From Geosiphon pyriformis (Eukaryota > Glomeromycota > Glomeromycetes > Archaeosporales > Geosiphonaceae), in assembly GCA_016748015.1 (NCBI GenBank), contig JAAOMT010000135.1, positions 867,085-931,084 on the forward strand: 64,000 nt of DNA. The letters are read 5' to 3'. A program made the position numbers and the translations under genes. The notes under the pieces were generated by a model. It ran no database searches and had not been told where the DNA came from. It saw only the letters and a program-made list of their open reading frames with translations. Shown piece by piece: positions 10,654 through 24,070 of this stretch. The stretch's first letter is position 1. Each line of letters starts with the position of its first letter.

Positions 10654-13190
10654 TATATGCTAATTTCTAAAAATATTTGTCAGTTTTTGTTGTTGTATAA
10701 TAATATATAATAATAGAAATATAAATAAGGAAAAAATTTGTTTATTTTGAGTTTTTAATATATCATCAATTGGTTTTTAATTAAGAATATACTGCATAAA
10801 AAAAACCAAAACAAATTCTGCCAAAAAACTTTCTATAATTCATGATATTAAATAGTATATTATATATATTAATATAACTTCAAGTATGGAAAAGAGTGTT
10901 TTTTTAATTATTAATAATAATAAAAAATTTTAATACTACTATATATAAAAATTTACATACATAGATATTATTGTTATCAAATCTTTTAGAATATCTTATA
11001 AATAAATTTTATGAAATTAAACTTATAGTAATTATATAATAATTTTAAAACTAATATTATATCTCAACATAATCTCTATGTACATAATATAACATTTTTC
11101 TATAATATCTTATAATATATGTTCTTTAATAACCAATGTTTTGAATACTTTTTTTTCATAAAATTTTAGAAATAGATTGTGTTTTATTTAATAAGAAAAA
11201 TGATTAAAAGCTTAAAAATTTAAAGCATAAAAATAATATTTATGATTAAAAATTAACTTGATTAGATCTAAAAAAAAAGAACTTACAAATTATTTTTGTA
11301 ATCTATAAGAGATAAAAAACAGTAAGCAACTTTGAAAATTTTAAGCAATATTATTTTTATTATAATGTGAATACTTACTTTAAATTTATAAATAACTTTT
11401 TAATAACTATAATACTATATTTTAAAGAATTGCTTGAATTTAAAAAATATATAAAATTTTTTATAATAAAGATTTTTAGTTAAATTTAATATTTGAATAA
11501 TAAATTATATTAAAAAAAAATATAACAACTAAAATACCTATTGTATATTTAACTGAATTATAATCTAATTTTAGAATTAGTTTCTTAAACTGTAAAAAAA
11601 ATTTTGATTGTTGAATATTTTAACAACTTATTAGAATATAATATATAATAGCTTATTACAATAATCAAAACTTATATCAGTTAATGTTAATTTAAGAAAA
11701 TCAGATTAGAATTGAAAGATTTTTGGCTTTACTTTGATTAAGAAAACTGAAGTTGTCTTAAAACCAATAATCTTAAATAGTTTTTTTTTGTTAGTATTAT
11801 ACATTTTCTAATGAGTTTGTTTTGATGCAAAAATGTATAAAATATATTAATTTAAGTAGATAAAACCCAGATTTTTTTGTAAAAACCTAATAAACTTTTT
11901 ACTTATAAGAATTTGACATCTTTAAAAATACATAAATTATTATTAAAATATATAGCATTTTCGAAATTAATTGTAAGTTCTAATTAAATTCATAAATGAA
12001 TAATATTTTTTTCAAATTTTCTACTGATAAGATGTAAAAAACATATGTTAAGTGTTAAGTAACTAATAAGAAAAAAGTACATAATACTAATCTTAATTAT
12101 GGTTAAGAATTTTGGCTTTTTAATTATATTATAATATTCTGGATATTCTTCTTTAAACAGTAAATTCATAAATAATTCAGCATATTGTTGATTATTAAAT
12201 ATAAAAATAAAAGATTATAACTAGGCTGTAATACTAAAATTGAAATATATTTCAAATATTCTTACCTACTATCTTTTTGATTAACAATTATTTGCAATAA
12301 ATCTTTTATCAGCTTTGAAAAATTAGCTTTAATTTAAAAATTAGGTTTTTTTGAATTGGTTGTTTAATTGTTAATATTAAATTTTTTGCCCAAATTCTTT
12401 GTTATAAGTTGAAGAAATTTTTGTGATAACTATTTTTATTGATATTACTTGAATTTTTGGCTCAAATAATTTTCTCAATTCCAATAAAAAATTTTTTTTA
12501 ATAAATACTAAAAGAGCTTTTTTTGATTGTTTTTTATCCAAAACTATAAAACAGAAATTAAAGCTTAAATTAAAACCAAAGAAATTTAAAGAATAGATAT
12601 ATATCTGAATTAAAAATGCCATTTTTATTGTAATACAATTTTGTTGTATAATATTACATAGTTTAAATCTTTTAATTCTGTCCAAGCATCAATTATATAC
12701 TAGATTAACATTGCATTACATAAAAAAATATCACTTTTTTCTAAAGAAAAAAAAAGCTAAGATCAAGTTAAAAATGCAAAAGAATTATATAAAAAAACAT
12801 ATTATACCACTTCAATAAATAATTATAATATTAAAGTAAATGAATTTAATAAATTAGATATTAATAATAAAAAGTAAAACAATAATGATAACAGTAAATA
12901 GAATAATACAGAAGATATAAAAGCTGTAATTAAAATAAATACAAAATTAAAAAAACTTAGTTTAGTATAAAAAACAACAATTATTTAGAAAAAAAGAAGC
13001 AAGGCCCTTATATGACAAAAAAAATACCAAAGTTAATCTATTATAATAAATATGAACCAAATAATTTATTCACCAAAGCAACAGTTAGAATTAAAAAAAT
13101 TACCACTTTTTTTAATTTTAATGATACTCAAACTACAGATTGACAATGATCCAAATCTAATAAATCTTAAAGCAATTTAGAAAGTAAGAT
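10654..13190. other. AT-rich stretch, no gene recognised
   Basis: Long A/T runs and no reading frame I can relate to a protein family. The short frames here (for example minus 12377-12685) look like chance. The part after about 12770 may be the decayed N-terminal region of the DDE transposase that follows. Confidence 0.5.
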
Positions 13191-13199
13191 TAATCTATA

Positions 13200-14812
13200 T
13201 GCTAATTAAATAAAAAAAGAGCAAAAGTTAAAAGAACATTTAGAAAAACAACATACTTAATTAACTGTTTTTAAATATAATTAAAAAAGAGCTATTTTTA
13301 AATATCTTACCTTGTTAAATAATAATAATGGACATAAAAAAATTAATGCCAGTTTGAAAATTGTCCAGAAAGTTTTTATTAATAATAGTATATAGAAAGC
13401 ACAAAAAATTCAATATCTTGCAAAGTATTGATTGCTTAATAATAAGTTTTTTATATTAAAATATAAAAAACACCAAAAAATAATTAGAATAATTGATAAT
13501 GAAAACATTATAAAAAGATGTTATATTTGAATTAGAAACCAAACTTCAATGCTACTTTAATTACATTTAAAAAATTCATTGAACATAAATTGTTTTTTAA
13601 TATTGAAATAATAAAAGAAAAAACTATTAGTCTTATAACTGTAGTAAGATGACTTAAAATTTTTGGTTATTTATTCTAATAATATTATCAAAACTTATAT
13701 TATAATAGATATAAAAAAAATAACATTTTGTAATTTTGAAAAAAATTTTTAAAAAAAATATATGAACATAAAAAGTATATGTCAAAGTATAAAGATAAAT
13801 TTATGAATTAAATATGTTTTAACTTACTTAATAAAAAGAAAAAAAGAGTTCTTGTAATTCATAATAAATGTATTTTTTATTTAAAAAATACCAAGTATAA
13901 TATATGAACTGAATATAAAAATTTACTACTAAGAAAAAAAAAATAAAAGATCAATTATAATCAATAAATTTCTAATTGAAATTAATAAATGTTTATATTT
14001 ACAACAAAATAATATAAAAAACTATTTTAATACATCAGAAAAAACATAATGTTATTTGCAATTTGGTATAAATTAAGATAGTTATTGAATAATAAACTAT
14101 CTTCTTAAACAAATTAAATATAAAGCAATTCCAATTTTTAAGAAATTATATCCAAATTGTATAATTGTATTTGTTTTCAATAATAGCTTTAATCATACAG
14201 TATTTAGTAAAAATGCTTTAATTGTAAGCAGAATGAATTTAAGTTCAGATAAAAAGCAATTATTAATGTAAGATACTTTTTTTGGATTAAATAATCAATT
14301 ACAATTAATAATTTTCCTGAAAACATATTTAGATGAAAACTTTAAGAATTGCCTAAAGGAATTAAACAAGTATTAATAGAATAAGAAAAATAATCATCAA
14401 AAAAATTAGTATTAAAATGCAAAAAATGCAAAAAAAAATCAAAGATTCTTCAAGAGTTTTTTATTGTGTATGTTAAATAATATTTTTAAAATCTGATTTT
14501 TTTACTCAAAAAAATACAATTAAAAAATTAATTGAAAGATATTGGAAAGCTGCTAAAAGATATATATATATAAAATATGATTATTCATAAAAAGAATTAC
14601 AAAGAACAGTGTCTGAAAGTCTTGAATTAATATCTTTAATAACTATTAAACAATTTTCAAAAAAATGTTGGTGTTATATAAATTTTTATAGAAAAGATTT
14701 TAATAGAAAATTAGTAAAATATGCTATAAAAAAGTATAAATTTTATAGAAAAATTCCAAATAATATTTTTAAAGAATTAAACAAATTAAATAATATTCAA
14801 ACTTTATAATAC
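13200..14812 (+). pseudogene. Decayed fungal DDE transposase relic
   Basis: A heavily mutated reading of a DDE transposase family common in fungi. Recognisable blocks: a helix-turn-helix-like region at about 13340-13480 (KIVQKVFINNS then KYKKHQKIIRIID); the catalytic region at about 14110-14280 (PIFKKLYPNCIIVFVFNNS, where the family has FDNS; SRMNL; then DTFFG); the KGIKQVLIE block near 14350; and the C-terminus at 14530-14812 (ERYWKAAKRY, then a 66-codon open stretch ending YKFYRKIP). The catalytic Asp is Asn and several conserved Trp positions read as stop. The match rests on my memory of the family's conserved blocks, several of which occur in the right order and spacing. The element ends are not recognisable. 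Confidence 0.75.
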
Positions 14813-15446
14813 TGTATTTGGTTTTATATTATATAAAATTTAATAAAATTTTATTTTTTATTATAAATAATATATTAAAAACACATATATATTAACCAAT
14901 AAAATTTAATTATATAAATAAAAATACATAAAGATTATTATTTAAAATTTCAGACTAATTTATATTTTTGATAATTATAAATAGTTTGCACTATACAAAT
15001 AAAAAGCAATAGCTTTTACATAAAAAATTGTATTAATAATACAAAATTTAAAAATTTAATTATTAATAACAAACTTAAATAAAATTTTGAAAAAAAAATA
15101 AAAAATTTTTTTTTTTATAAATAAAACTTAAATACTACTTAAAATTATATATTAAATTAAATACAAATTACATATTTTTTATTTGATTAATTAAGACAAT
15201 ATTAAATTTATAAAAATTAATACAAATTATTTTAAAAAAAACTTAACAAAATTAATATAAATTACAAATTATATTATTTATTTTAATATTATTAAGTATT
15301 TTTATTATTTTATTAAAAAACAAAAACAAAAACAAAAATTTTCTAATAAAAAAAATTACAGATTTATTATATAAAACCAAATTATTTTTTTTATAATTAT
15401 TATTACTTATAAAATAAGACAAAAAAAAACAATAAATAAAAAAAAA
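14813..15446. other. AT-rich stretch with a LINE 3'-tail-like segment (about 15105-15222)
   Basis: No gene. The segment at 15105-15222 aligns with the conserved LINE tails at 43580, 49744 and 60537 (aagacttaaatac..., then a ttaattaagacaatatta motif). The remainder is simple A/T sequence up to the truncated LTR of element D. Confidence 0.5.
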
Positions 15447-16971
15447 CAGACCTCTTAGTTTGAACTTCCCTTCCTATCTATTCACTAAGCACTTCAAGGA
15501 TAGTTTATATCTACTAAAGTGAAATCATCAAAATATTAATAAAATACTTATCTATATCCAATTTATGTTGTCATTATTTGATTAAAAAATATTTATTAAA
15601 CTCCAACTATCAACACTTTATATTGATAGTTGCCAATACTTAATTACACTGGAACAATAGCTCTTGATCATAACTATTAATAGAATACTAACTTTATTGT
15701 CTTGGCTTATATTTTATTTCTTTGATTTTTTTTTGTATTTTATTTTTTTGTTGTTTACTAATTGATTAAAGATTAAGTGCTAAGTTATTAACATTAAAAA
15801 TAGCCTGGTAAAAGACCCAGAAATAAAGATAAGAAACTTGGAAATTAAAGATAACTTACCAAAAGGACATAACTATCAAAATAAACTAGCCACCATGCTA
15901 AAAAAAAAAATTTGACAGTGTTACAGTTTAAGAATTTAGCAAAAAGAATCATAAAAATAATACAAACTATTCAATCATAATATAGCACAGTAATAATCTT
16001 AGAAAGGTAATGATTAACATAGTAGCAAACACCATCTCGCGATAGTGGCAAGCACCAGTTCACAATAGCAGCCAACACCAACTAGTGATAGCAGCAAGCA
16101 CCAGGTTGAAATATCAAAAAGAAAGTATTTTCTTGTAGAACTACAAACATGTATATATACAGTAGTTTTAATATTGGGAAAGAATCAATCAAGTAATAAA
16201 AATCATAACTTATCAAGCAATAGATCCAATTTTATCCAACAAACTCCACTTTAAATCATATTTTCAAATTAAATATCCCAAGAAACCTTTAAAATCAAAA
16301 AGAAATGAAAAAGAATATTTAAAACTGAACTATCACAACCCAAAGTATTAAGAAACTTACTTGTATTATTTATTGAATGAAACTATCATTCATCAACTGA
16401 ATCCCTTGGAAGAATAATCCTTGATCAAGATTATTCACGTTGTTACTAATTGATAAAAGCTTTATTGTGAGAATTAGAAAAGCGCTAAAGACCATTAACA
16501 TTCTGTGTTTCTAGATTAGAGAAACACATCAGGCAATTGCAAGAATAGCCTCAGAGAAGACCCCAGATAGTGGGTAGATTTCAGTTCAGCCTCTGAGAAG
16601 GAGTACATAAACACACACAACAATCAAGAATTAAAGAATAACTTACATCGCAACAGTAAAAAGAAAGCCTTCAGTGTAACAGTGACATTATCACACAAAT
16701 AGAATTGAGAAACTCACGAAAGACTGATTGCAATTAAAGCGAGATATCAGCAATTAAATATAACAAGAAAACCATCCCGTAACAACAGAATTGTAATTTC
16801 AGAAGGCTACTAATAAAACAATCTTTGAATCTCTGTCTATTATACAAAAAACTTCAACCCAAAACTTTTAGATCATGAAAACCTTTAGATATTACCAACA
16901 TAATTCAACTATTAAATACCAAATTATGAATTTGTTATTTAATTTAAGACCCCAAATAATCACCTATAATA
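15447..16971 (+). repeat. 5' LTR of D, U3-truncated and split by solo LTR E
   Basis: Aligns with the 3' LTR of D from the cagacctct motif onward and with the R/U5 half of the B and C LTRs. The outer U3 end is replaced by A/T sequence. The inner end (cctataata) is followed two bases later by the PBS. Confidence 0.8.
15919..16784. mobile_element. Solo LTR E (866 bp) nested in the D LTR
   Basis: TGTTACAG...GTAACA termini and a 4-bp duplication acag (15915-15918, 16785-16788). The D 3' LTR (about 25940-25970) shows the unoccupied site. It contains a short array of about 23-26-bp units (16017-16108; agcaagcaccagttcac-like), analogous to the U3 arrays of the other families. No internal region remains. 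Confidence 0.82.
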
Positions 16972-17031
16972 TTTGGTGCTTTCTATGAAGTATAATTTTA
17001 CAGAGAACCAGCACCAACAACAACCATCTCA

Positions 17032-19250
17032 AAAGTGACAGAATCAGAAAAAATAAGGACAAACCATTTAGGATTTGCCAAATTTTTATTTTAGCATTAT
17101 TGTCAACACTTAAGATTAACCAACAATTACCTATTAGCAAAATCCACCTTTAATTTCTACATCAATAAAAAAATTTCATATTTGCTAGGACTATCAGTAG
17201 AAACTGACTCAGCAAAAGAAAATTTTTACAACAAACTAATTTAAAACACCAGCCTACTAGCAAATCATAATTTCACAGCAATTCTTACCAAAATCAATAA
17301 AGAAATTAAACATTACACTTAACAAAAATATCTTATTACTTATACAACCAAAGATAAAAAAAAACTACAAATATCAGCAATAACACCCCAGAAAATACAA
17401 CCACCTACTTAAAAGAAAACAAGAGTCAAATCACCAACCCATCTATCATATCACTATACATCTGGAAGCACCATCAACATTTTATCAGTAGGCACATTCA
17501 CATCAAATGTGAAAACACCATTGGCACAAATACTATTCCAAAGTAAATAATCAAAAGCCAACTTATTAAGAACTTATAGTGAATATTTTGAAGGATTTAA
17601 ATCATGATTACTAATGTTATCAAAATTTTAATCACTACTACCTCAACCAGATTTCGCAATCATGAGTTTTTGAGAAGTGACAAAATCAGAAAAAAAAAAT
17701 GAGGATTAGGAATTTAATTATTAAAATCTGATTCCAAAAAACCTGGAAATTAAAACTCTGAATATTTAAACTCAGCAAATTCAGAATAATTAAAACTCCA
17801 ATTTCATTAATCAGCAGAACTTACCTCCAGTAATAGTAAACAATCAACCACCTATTGAATTGATTGCTAAACTACTACAACAGCCAATACTATCTTAGCA
17901 TCAACAGCAACAACCACTTTAACAGCAGCCCCAACAACAATCATTAATTGCACCAATGGCATATACACCAATTGCTAAGTTAGAAAAATTCACTGGTGAG
18001 AAAAATAACATTCAAGTTTGGCTTAATAACATAGCCAAAGTAATAACTGCCAACAACTGGAATGACATCAGAGCAATACAAGCTATCTTGTACTTCCTAT
18101 AAAACACTACTAATTTCTGATACCAAAATTTTATAAACAAACTGCAAAATTTCAATGCATTTAAAGTTGCATTTTTGTGATATTTTAGCAATCATAATAG
18201 TATTAATCACTTAGCAACTAATTTTACTACTATTAAACAGAGAGATATTGAGACTATTATCATTTACTTAGGATGTTTCCACAGAAATCTGTGTCAAATT
18301 CAAGTCATTAATACAGACTACTTTATTATACTCCAGATTTTGAATTAGTTCATTTGTGGGCTATGCAACAACTTATTACAATGCATATGTTCACTATGCT
18401 CAGCTATACTTTAGGATGCTGTTAACCATGCCAGAGATTTAAAATCAGCTGAATTAGAAGCCAATTATGCCCAAGCTATAAACTTAGTAATAAATAGACC
18501 ATCTAAATTGAACTCTAAGCTAAAACAATTCAGTGAGTTAATTAATCAAAAAATTGAGAGATACTTAGCTAACAGCAATCATGCAATTTATCAACTATCA
18601 CAACATTGTAATAGTTAGAAACACTCAGATTAAACTTGAAATTTGTTGTATTCATTACCAATTTACAATCAACAGTGGCAAATGGAAATACATAGTTGCC
18701 ACTATTGTGGTAAACAAAGCCACTTACAAATTGACTGTCATATATGCTTAAATAACCAACAATCAGGAAATCAATATTAAAACCCCAATTACCAGTTTTA
18801 AATTCTGAACCAGTATCTGAATCAAGATCATTATCCACCTCATTATACACAAATGATATAGCAGTCAACTTATTAACTTCCAATTTATTAAACTCCAGCC
18901 TCAGTTATTTATTAACCACAGCCACAAATAATATATCAACTTCAACAAATCCAAACTCCACCACAAATTCAAACTCAGATGTTACCCAGAATCAAAGGCC
19001 AAGAACCATCCAACAAAACTAAAAATCAGCAATAGTTGTGTATTAACTGATTTCCAGTTCTTTCAATCACACATCAGAATTATAGTTATGAAATTTGGGA
19101 ACTAAATATGTTCAAAACACGAATTCTCAGAACTACTTAAGTCTTCTGGTTACCCTAGAAGATGCCCAAAACAAAAACTCAGAGCACAACTAACAACAAC
19201 TACTTAAAAATATTCTATTAGCAACTGTCACTGAAGACAAATTTCTTGTA
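17032..19250 (+). pseudogene. Gag of element D (decayed)
   Basis: Structural protein homologous to gag of B and C. The N-terminal block (about 17032-17325), the Gln-rich linker (about 17860-17950), the core (about 17955-18560, APMAYTPIAKLEKFTGE) and an intact CCHC knuckle at 18690-18740 (CHYCGKQSHLQIDC) are all present, but many stops occur, mostly at Gln or Trp positions. As in B and C, there is no ATG at the start of the homologous frame; the corresponding codon is GTG. Confidence 0.82.
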
Positions 19251-19329
19251 GTAATTTTTCTCTTCAAAATAGAAGAATTAACTATCACACCATTATTCAG
19301 TGAAGTCATTCTGAATACAAAGCTTATCA

Positions 19330-19700
19330 TAGTAATATATACAGATACCAAAGTTGATGGCCACTATATCAAACTAATTCTTGATAGTGGTTTAGCAGAC
19401 AGCATTATCACATAATAACTCATGAACTAATTAGGTCATCAAGTTAATTGTACTACCAGTGTCTGAATTATTACTGCTGATAAAGCCACAAAAACTCCTA
19501 TTGGTAAAATAGATGACTTTTCTTTTGAAGTCAATAACTTTATTATACTCATTAAAGTTCTTGTAATAGAAGCCACTCAGTACCAAGCTCTTATTAGTAA
19601 TGACTGGTTGTTCAAAACCAATACAATACTAGATTAAAACATTCAGAAATTACAACTGAGCCAGAATGGCCAGCATATCTGAGTACTAGTTACTTGTGGT
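19330..19700 (+). pseudogene. Retropepsin-type protease domain of element D
   Basis: Homologous to the B protease: LILDSG active-site motif at about 19375-19392, then the IDDFSFEV strand and an EATQYQALISNDW block. Stops at several former Gln codons inactivate it. The following Lys-rich linker (19694-19945) leads into the pogo-like insertion. Confidence 0.8.
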
Positions 19701-20226
19701 TATTTCAGGACAACTGCCAACCAATAACCATTAATAGAGTTAAAAAAAAAGAAAAAAAACCTATCTTGGAAGCATTCCAAGTCTCATGGGCCAAAGAAAA
19801 CCACAACAAGTTACCACTAATTTTAACTTGGAAGGAAAAAAAAAAAAAAGGAAAGAGAAGAAAAATCCACACCAGCCACTATCTCTACTTATTCACTACA
19901 CACTACTATTTAGCAAACAAATTATTGTTGATCCAAGCTAATATACAGTGAACTCTTTCTATAGTCTCTCTGGTTATAGTCACTATTTTCTTATAATCAC
20001 ATTTTTTTAAAAACCAAAATCATTTATATATAATATTATCTCTTTATAGTCACTTTTACTATATATATCTTCTTATAATCCCTATCCCCACAAATATAAT
20101 AGCAGAATATAAATAATTTCCACTCTTTATAGTCACACTATAATTATATAATATTAGATATGAACATCAGATGTTATCTTATATTTAATTAGACATATAC
20201 AGTTAGGGAGATTTCTTAATTTGTTA

Positions 20227-21047
20227 ATGGAAATTATTCTTTTTATGGTAGTAAAAAAAATTAGAGAAGTTTCTGGAAATGATTGTAGAACACTAAACAA
20301 AATTTCTGAAATATTACAATATTCAATTACTCTTCTTCTTTATAAGCCACTACTGCTATCAGAAGACAATGACAGAACTATTATATCTGGCTTGTTGTTT
20401 GCGGGTATTATAAGAGTTTTAATAATAGTTAACATATGGTACAATACTGCTGCTCTTGGTGCTTTGGAGATTGGTGGTGTTTCAAAGACTGGTAGTGCTT
20501 TGGAGGCTGTTGCTATAAGTATTAATGAAGTTACTCTGAATCAAACTTTGGCTAATGAGATTACTTTTTTCCATATTGGGAGAAGGAATTAACAGACCTA
20601 CAAGCAAGAATAATGGCCCAATGGGATTCTCTGAGAACAAGTTTGTTAATGGGACATTGCTCAAGCAAATCAACTGGGAATAGAATTCAAATTTACCTTT
20701 CCTTAGGAAAAGAAATGTGACTAGTAATAAAACTCAGAGCATGAAGATTCTGATATATACCCAATAAATACATTTTCACACCAACTTTGGCATCTGCAAT
20801 TAAAAAAAATTTCATACTAGCAATTATATTCATTATTTGATCAATATTTAGTATTAGCAAGCAAAAGTTTAACTGATAGTTTTAAAGATGTATTAAAAAT
20901 CAACTTTTTTGGGGCAAATAAATCTGTGTTGAATGCTTTTCATAATCCAAACATAATCACACAGAATGAAGATTCAGACCTAGACTCAACATATTATGTT
21001 TTAAAAATGCCAATTATAAATAATAATGCACCCAACCCAAGGTAAAC
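20227..21047 (+). pseudogene. Putative third ORF of pogo-like copy 1 (unknown)
   Basis: An open frame from ATG 20227 to a stop at 20590 (121 codons), then further open pieces in shifted frames up to about 21047 (including a VLKINFFGANKSV block) that are also conserved in copy 2 (41579-42399). The first half is hydrophobic near residues 55-75 and may hold a membrane-like helix. No family recognised. The complementary strand also has partial open frames here, so strand and coding status are uncertain. Confidence 0.35.
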
Positions 21048-21199
21048 AAAACTGTACACAATATAATATATTTTTAACTTCTTGAAGAATATTTATTAGG
21101 CTGTCACACAATTAACTTGATAAGTTTTGAAAACATGATCACTTAAAAGAGGTATTAGAGAGTTAATAATAGGTAATAGTTGTGATTTTATTAACAGAT

Positions 21200-21994
21200 T
21201 TATATTTTTTGATGATCTGCTTCTTTACTTGTTACTGGAATTGGTTTTCAAGTACCTAACAATGTTTTTTTAATTTGCCTTGCTTTAAGAAAGTCTATTC
21301 TTTTTATCCATGCAATTTCACTGAATTTTTTCATTTTTTTGCTTAATATCTATTTATGGCCAATATCACGAAAAACATGATTAAAAATATTTGAATTTAC
21401 AAACTGTGTTTTTTTTATCTGAACTCAAAATTGATTTGATTTAGCAATAAAGCTAGGACATGTATGAGACCTGTATATTTTACTTTTAGAATATCTGATA
21501 ACATTAAAAAAGTTAGTATGCAATCTCTCAAATTTGATACAGTTATGTGCTGCAATTTTCTAATGCCATTGTGAAGGTGTAGAAGGAATCAACAATTTGA
21601 GTGTTTTGTTAATTTTTTCAAGTATTGCATCATGGCCTTGATATTGATTTAAAAGTTTAGATTGAGAAATTACAATTTTTTCTTGAATCAGCTTGCAAAC
21701 TTCAGGCTTCAATTGTAGTTATTGTTTTTTATCAGCAATTTTAATTAATTGGTAAATAGGATGGTGCTGAGCAGACCAAATTGGTGCAAACATTTGTCTA
21801 GCCACAAGTTTTAATAAAGACCTATTGAAACAAACTTCAGTGCGAAAGTTAATAATTGCTTGTAAATAAAAAAAAACTTGTTTATACTTTAACCTGAACA
21901 TGGGATCTGTTTCATTTTAGACCCATTCTAAGTAACCTTCAACAGATAAATTTTCCTTAGAAACAACATATAGCCACATTAATTTGGAAGCCAT
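21200..21994 (-). pseudogene. Second ORF of pogo-like copy 1, divergent from the transposase (unknown family)
   Basis: A frame of about 264 codons from ATG 21994, continuous in one frame but with several stops, mostly at Trp/Gln-like positions. Copy 2 has the same protein (40631-41423). Recognisable blocks: VSKENLSVE near the start; FNRSLLKLVARQMFAPIWSA in the middle; IAAHNCIKFERL; YRSHTCPSF; a basic C-terminus (LSKKMKKFSEIAW). It is separated from the transposase start by about 516 bp, a plausible shared bidirectional promoter. It is not a pogo transposase and I cannot name the family; a DNA-binding or accessory transposition role is only a guess. Confidence 0.6.
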
Positions 21995-22510
21995 TGCATG
22001 TCTATATATATTATATATTGAATCCCATGACTTATGATGATCAGGACATTTTTTAAAAAACTGCAGTTGACTTTCACTCTAATATCCCTAACATTGTGCA
22101 AAGTATTTTATATTGATATTCCAATTGATATTGGTGTTGCTGTGTTTGGAGAGCTTGACAACATAACATTGTGCTATCTTCTACATAATTATACAAGTAT
22201 GTAGAGGATCAAATTGACAGCCTTCATTATTGATCATCAGTTGGGAGTAAGAGGCAAAAAGTATTGCAGATACATTATTGAAATTAAATTTCTTTTTACC
22301 AAGAATCTGTTATTTGCACTTAGAATCCTACAGTTGGATTAAAACTTTTATTTTTATAATTTGGCCACTTTTTATAATCTGAGGCATCTCATATAACATA
22401 AAATACCTCACATGTCCAATTAGATATAAGGCAAAATGACATTTGAGACATAACAGATACATTAATGCGTTATAAAAGCAAAATGCAATAAAAAGTGTGT
22501 TCTTATTAAC

Positions 22511-24070
22511 ATGCCAAAAAACACAAACCAAAAACAAGCAGCAATCTCCTTGAAGACTAAAAAGGCTCTCTGTCAATACAAACTAGAGCATCCTAACTAT
22601 TTAGCAAATAGACTTATCAAAATATTTAATCTAAAGGTTGACCATTCTACTGTAACAAAGATACTTGCAAAATCAGACCGATGGATTGAAAAAAATGTAT
22701 TTGACAACTCTGGTCAATTGACAAAGGACAAGAAAGAGATGTTTCTGAGGATAAATAATGCACTGGGAGAATAGATGCTTGGAGCACTAGCTATCAACTG
22801 CATTCTTACTGGAAAATTTTTACAAATGAAAGCCCTCAAGTTTGCTGAAAAGTTTCTGGAAGAAAATAACTTTAAAGCATCAGATGGTTGGTTAGAAAAG
22901 TTCAAGAAACATCATAATTTGCACCACATTAAGATACATGATAAAGCAAACAGTGCCCCCTTGGAAATTTTACCAAAGGAATGAGAAAAACTGTGTGAGA
23001 TTATTAGCAAATATAATCTAAATGATGTTTACAATGTCAATAAGACAGCATTATTTTTTAGAATGCCACCAAATACAACTTTGGCAACAAAATCTATCTC
23101 TGACACCAAGCATAATAAGAGTTGAATTACCATATTTCTTGCTTGTAATGCAATAGACAGCATCAAGTTGCAGCCTTTAATTATCGGCAAAACCGCAAAG
23201 TCATGATGTTTTCACAATATTAATATGAATGTACTTTCAATCACTTATTGTTACAATACAAAAGCATGAATGCAAACCAATATTTTTAGTGAATGGCTTA
23301 ATTTATTAAATGAAGAAATGCATTACAAGAAAAAAAAGATTTTGTTATTGCTTAATAATGTTGGTTCCCATGGTAGAGAACCTTCCGTATTATTTAATAT
23401 TATGATTAGATACCTACCATCCAATACAACATCCCATTTGCAACCATTAGATACAAAAATTATTGCATTCTTTAAGACACAATACTGAAAGTTGTTTCTT
23501 TTTCATCTTATTAATCAGTATAATGACATGATTTCAATATCAACAGTAACATTAAAGGATATAGTTGACTTTCTAATTAATGCGTGGTCAGCAGTAATAA
23601 CAACTACAATCCAAAACTGTTGGTGTCATATGGGAATTCTGAATAATAGTCAAATGCCAGCTCATCCATTAGATATTGAACAAGAACTCCTATAAGAAGT
23701 ACAAGTTCTTATTGAACACATTAATATTGACAAGCTATTGGTAATAGACTTCATTAATATTAACAAGTTTGAACCATTATTCACTTATGCCTCAGAAGAT
23801 AAAATTGTGGATCTTATTAACAACAAATATAGTAGAAATTCTAATGCAAATAAAGATTTAGAAAGTGAAAATGAAGATGAACTTTTGCTTTTGCTATCTA
23901 CACATCAAGATAAAATTGCACTTGAAGATACATTGCACTATTGTAAAGAGCAATATAGTGAAAAAGTTGATTCAGACTTTTTTAAAACTTTGAGAACATT
24001 AATTTGTAATACTGTTCTCAAAGTTCAAGAAGAGAAAAAACAGTTGCAAATAGATAGTTTTTTTAAATAA
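22511..24070 (+). pseudogene. Pogo/Tigger-type transposase, copy 1 (about 520 codons, inactivated)
   Basis: Cut-and-paste transposase. The N-terminal CENP-B-like HTH (residues about 8-60, LANRLIKIFNLKVDHSTVTKI) is followed by a second CENP-B-type domain (about 90-155, FLEENNFKASDGWLEKFKKHH) and a DDE_1 catalytic core. Catalytic positions compared with copy 2: first Asp is Asn (YNVNKTALF), second is Asn (LLLLNNVGSH), third is kept (PLDTKIIAFF). In-frame stops at 22772, 22982 and three or more further sites fit TGG or CGA changed by transition; all segments stay in one frame. It ends at 24070 with QIDSFFK, 141 bp before the transposon end. Confidence 0.9.

Noticed and set aside
10654-15446. Inserted mitochondrial DNA, suggested by the extreme A/T content
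   Set aside because: No mitochondrial gene, tRNA or rRNA likeness; the readable part is a nuclear-type DDE transposase.
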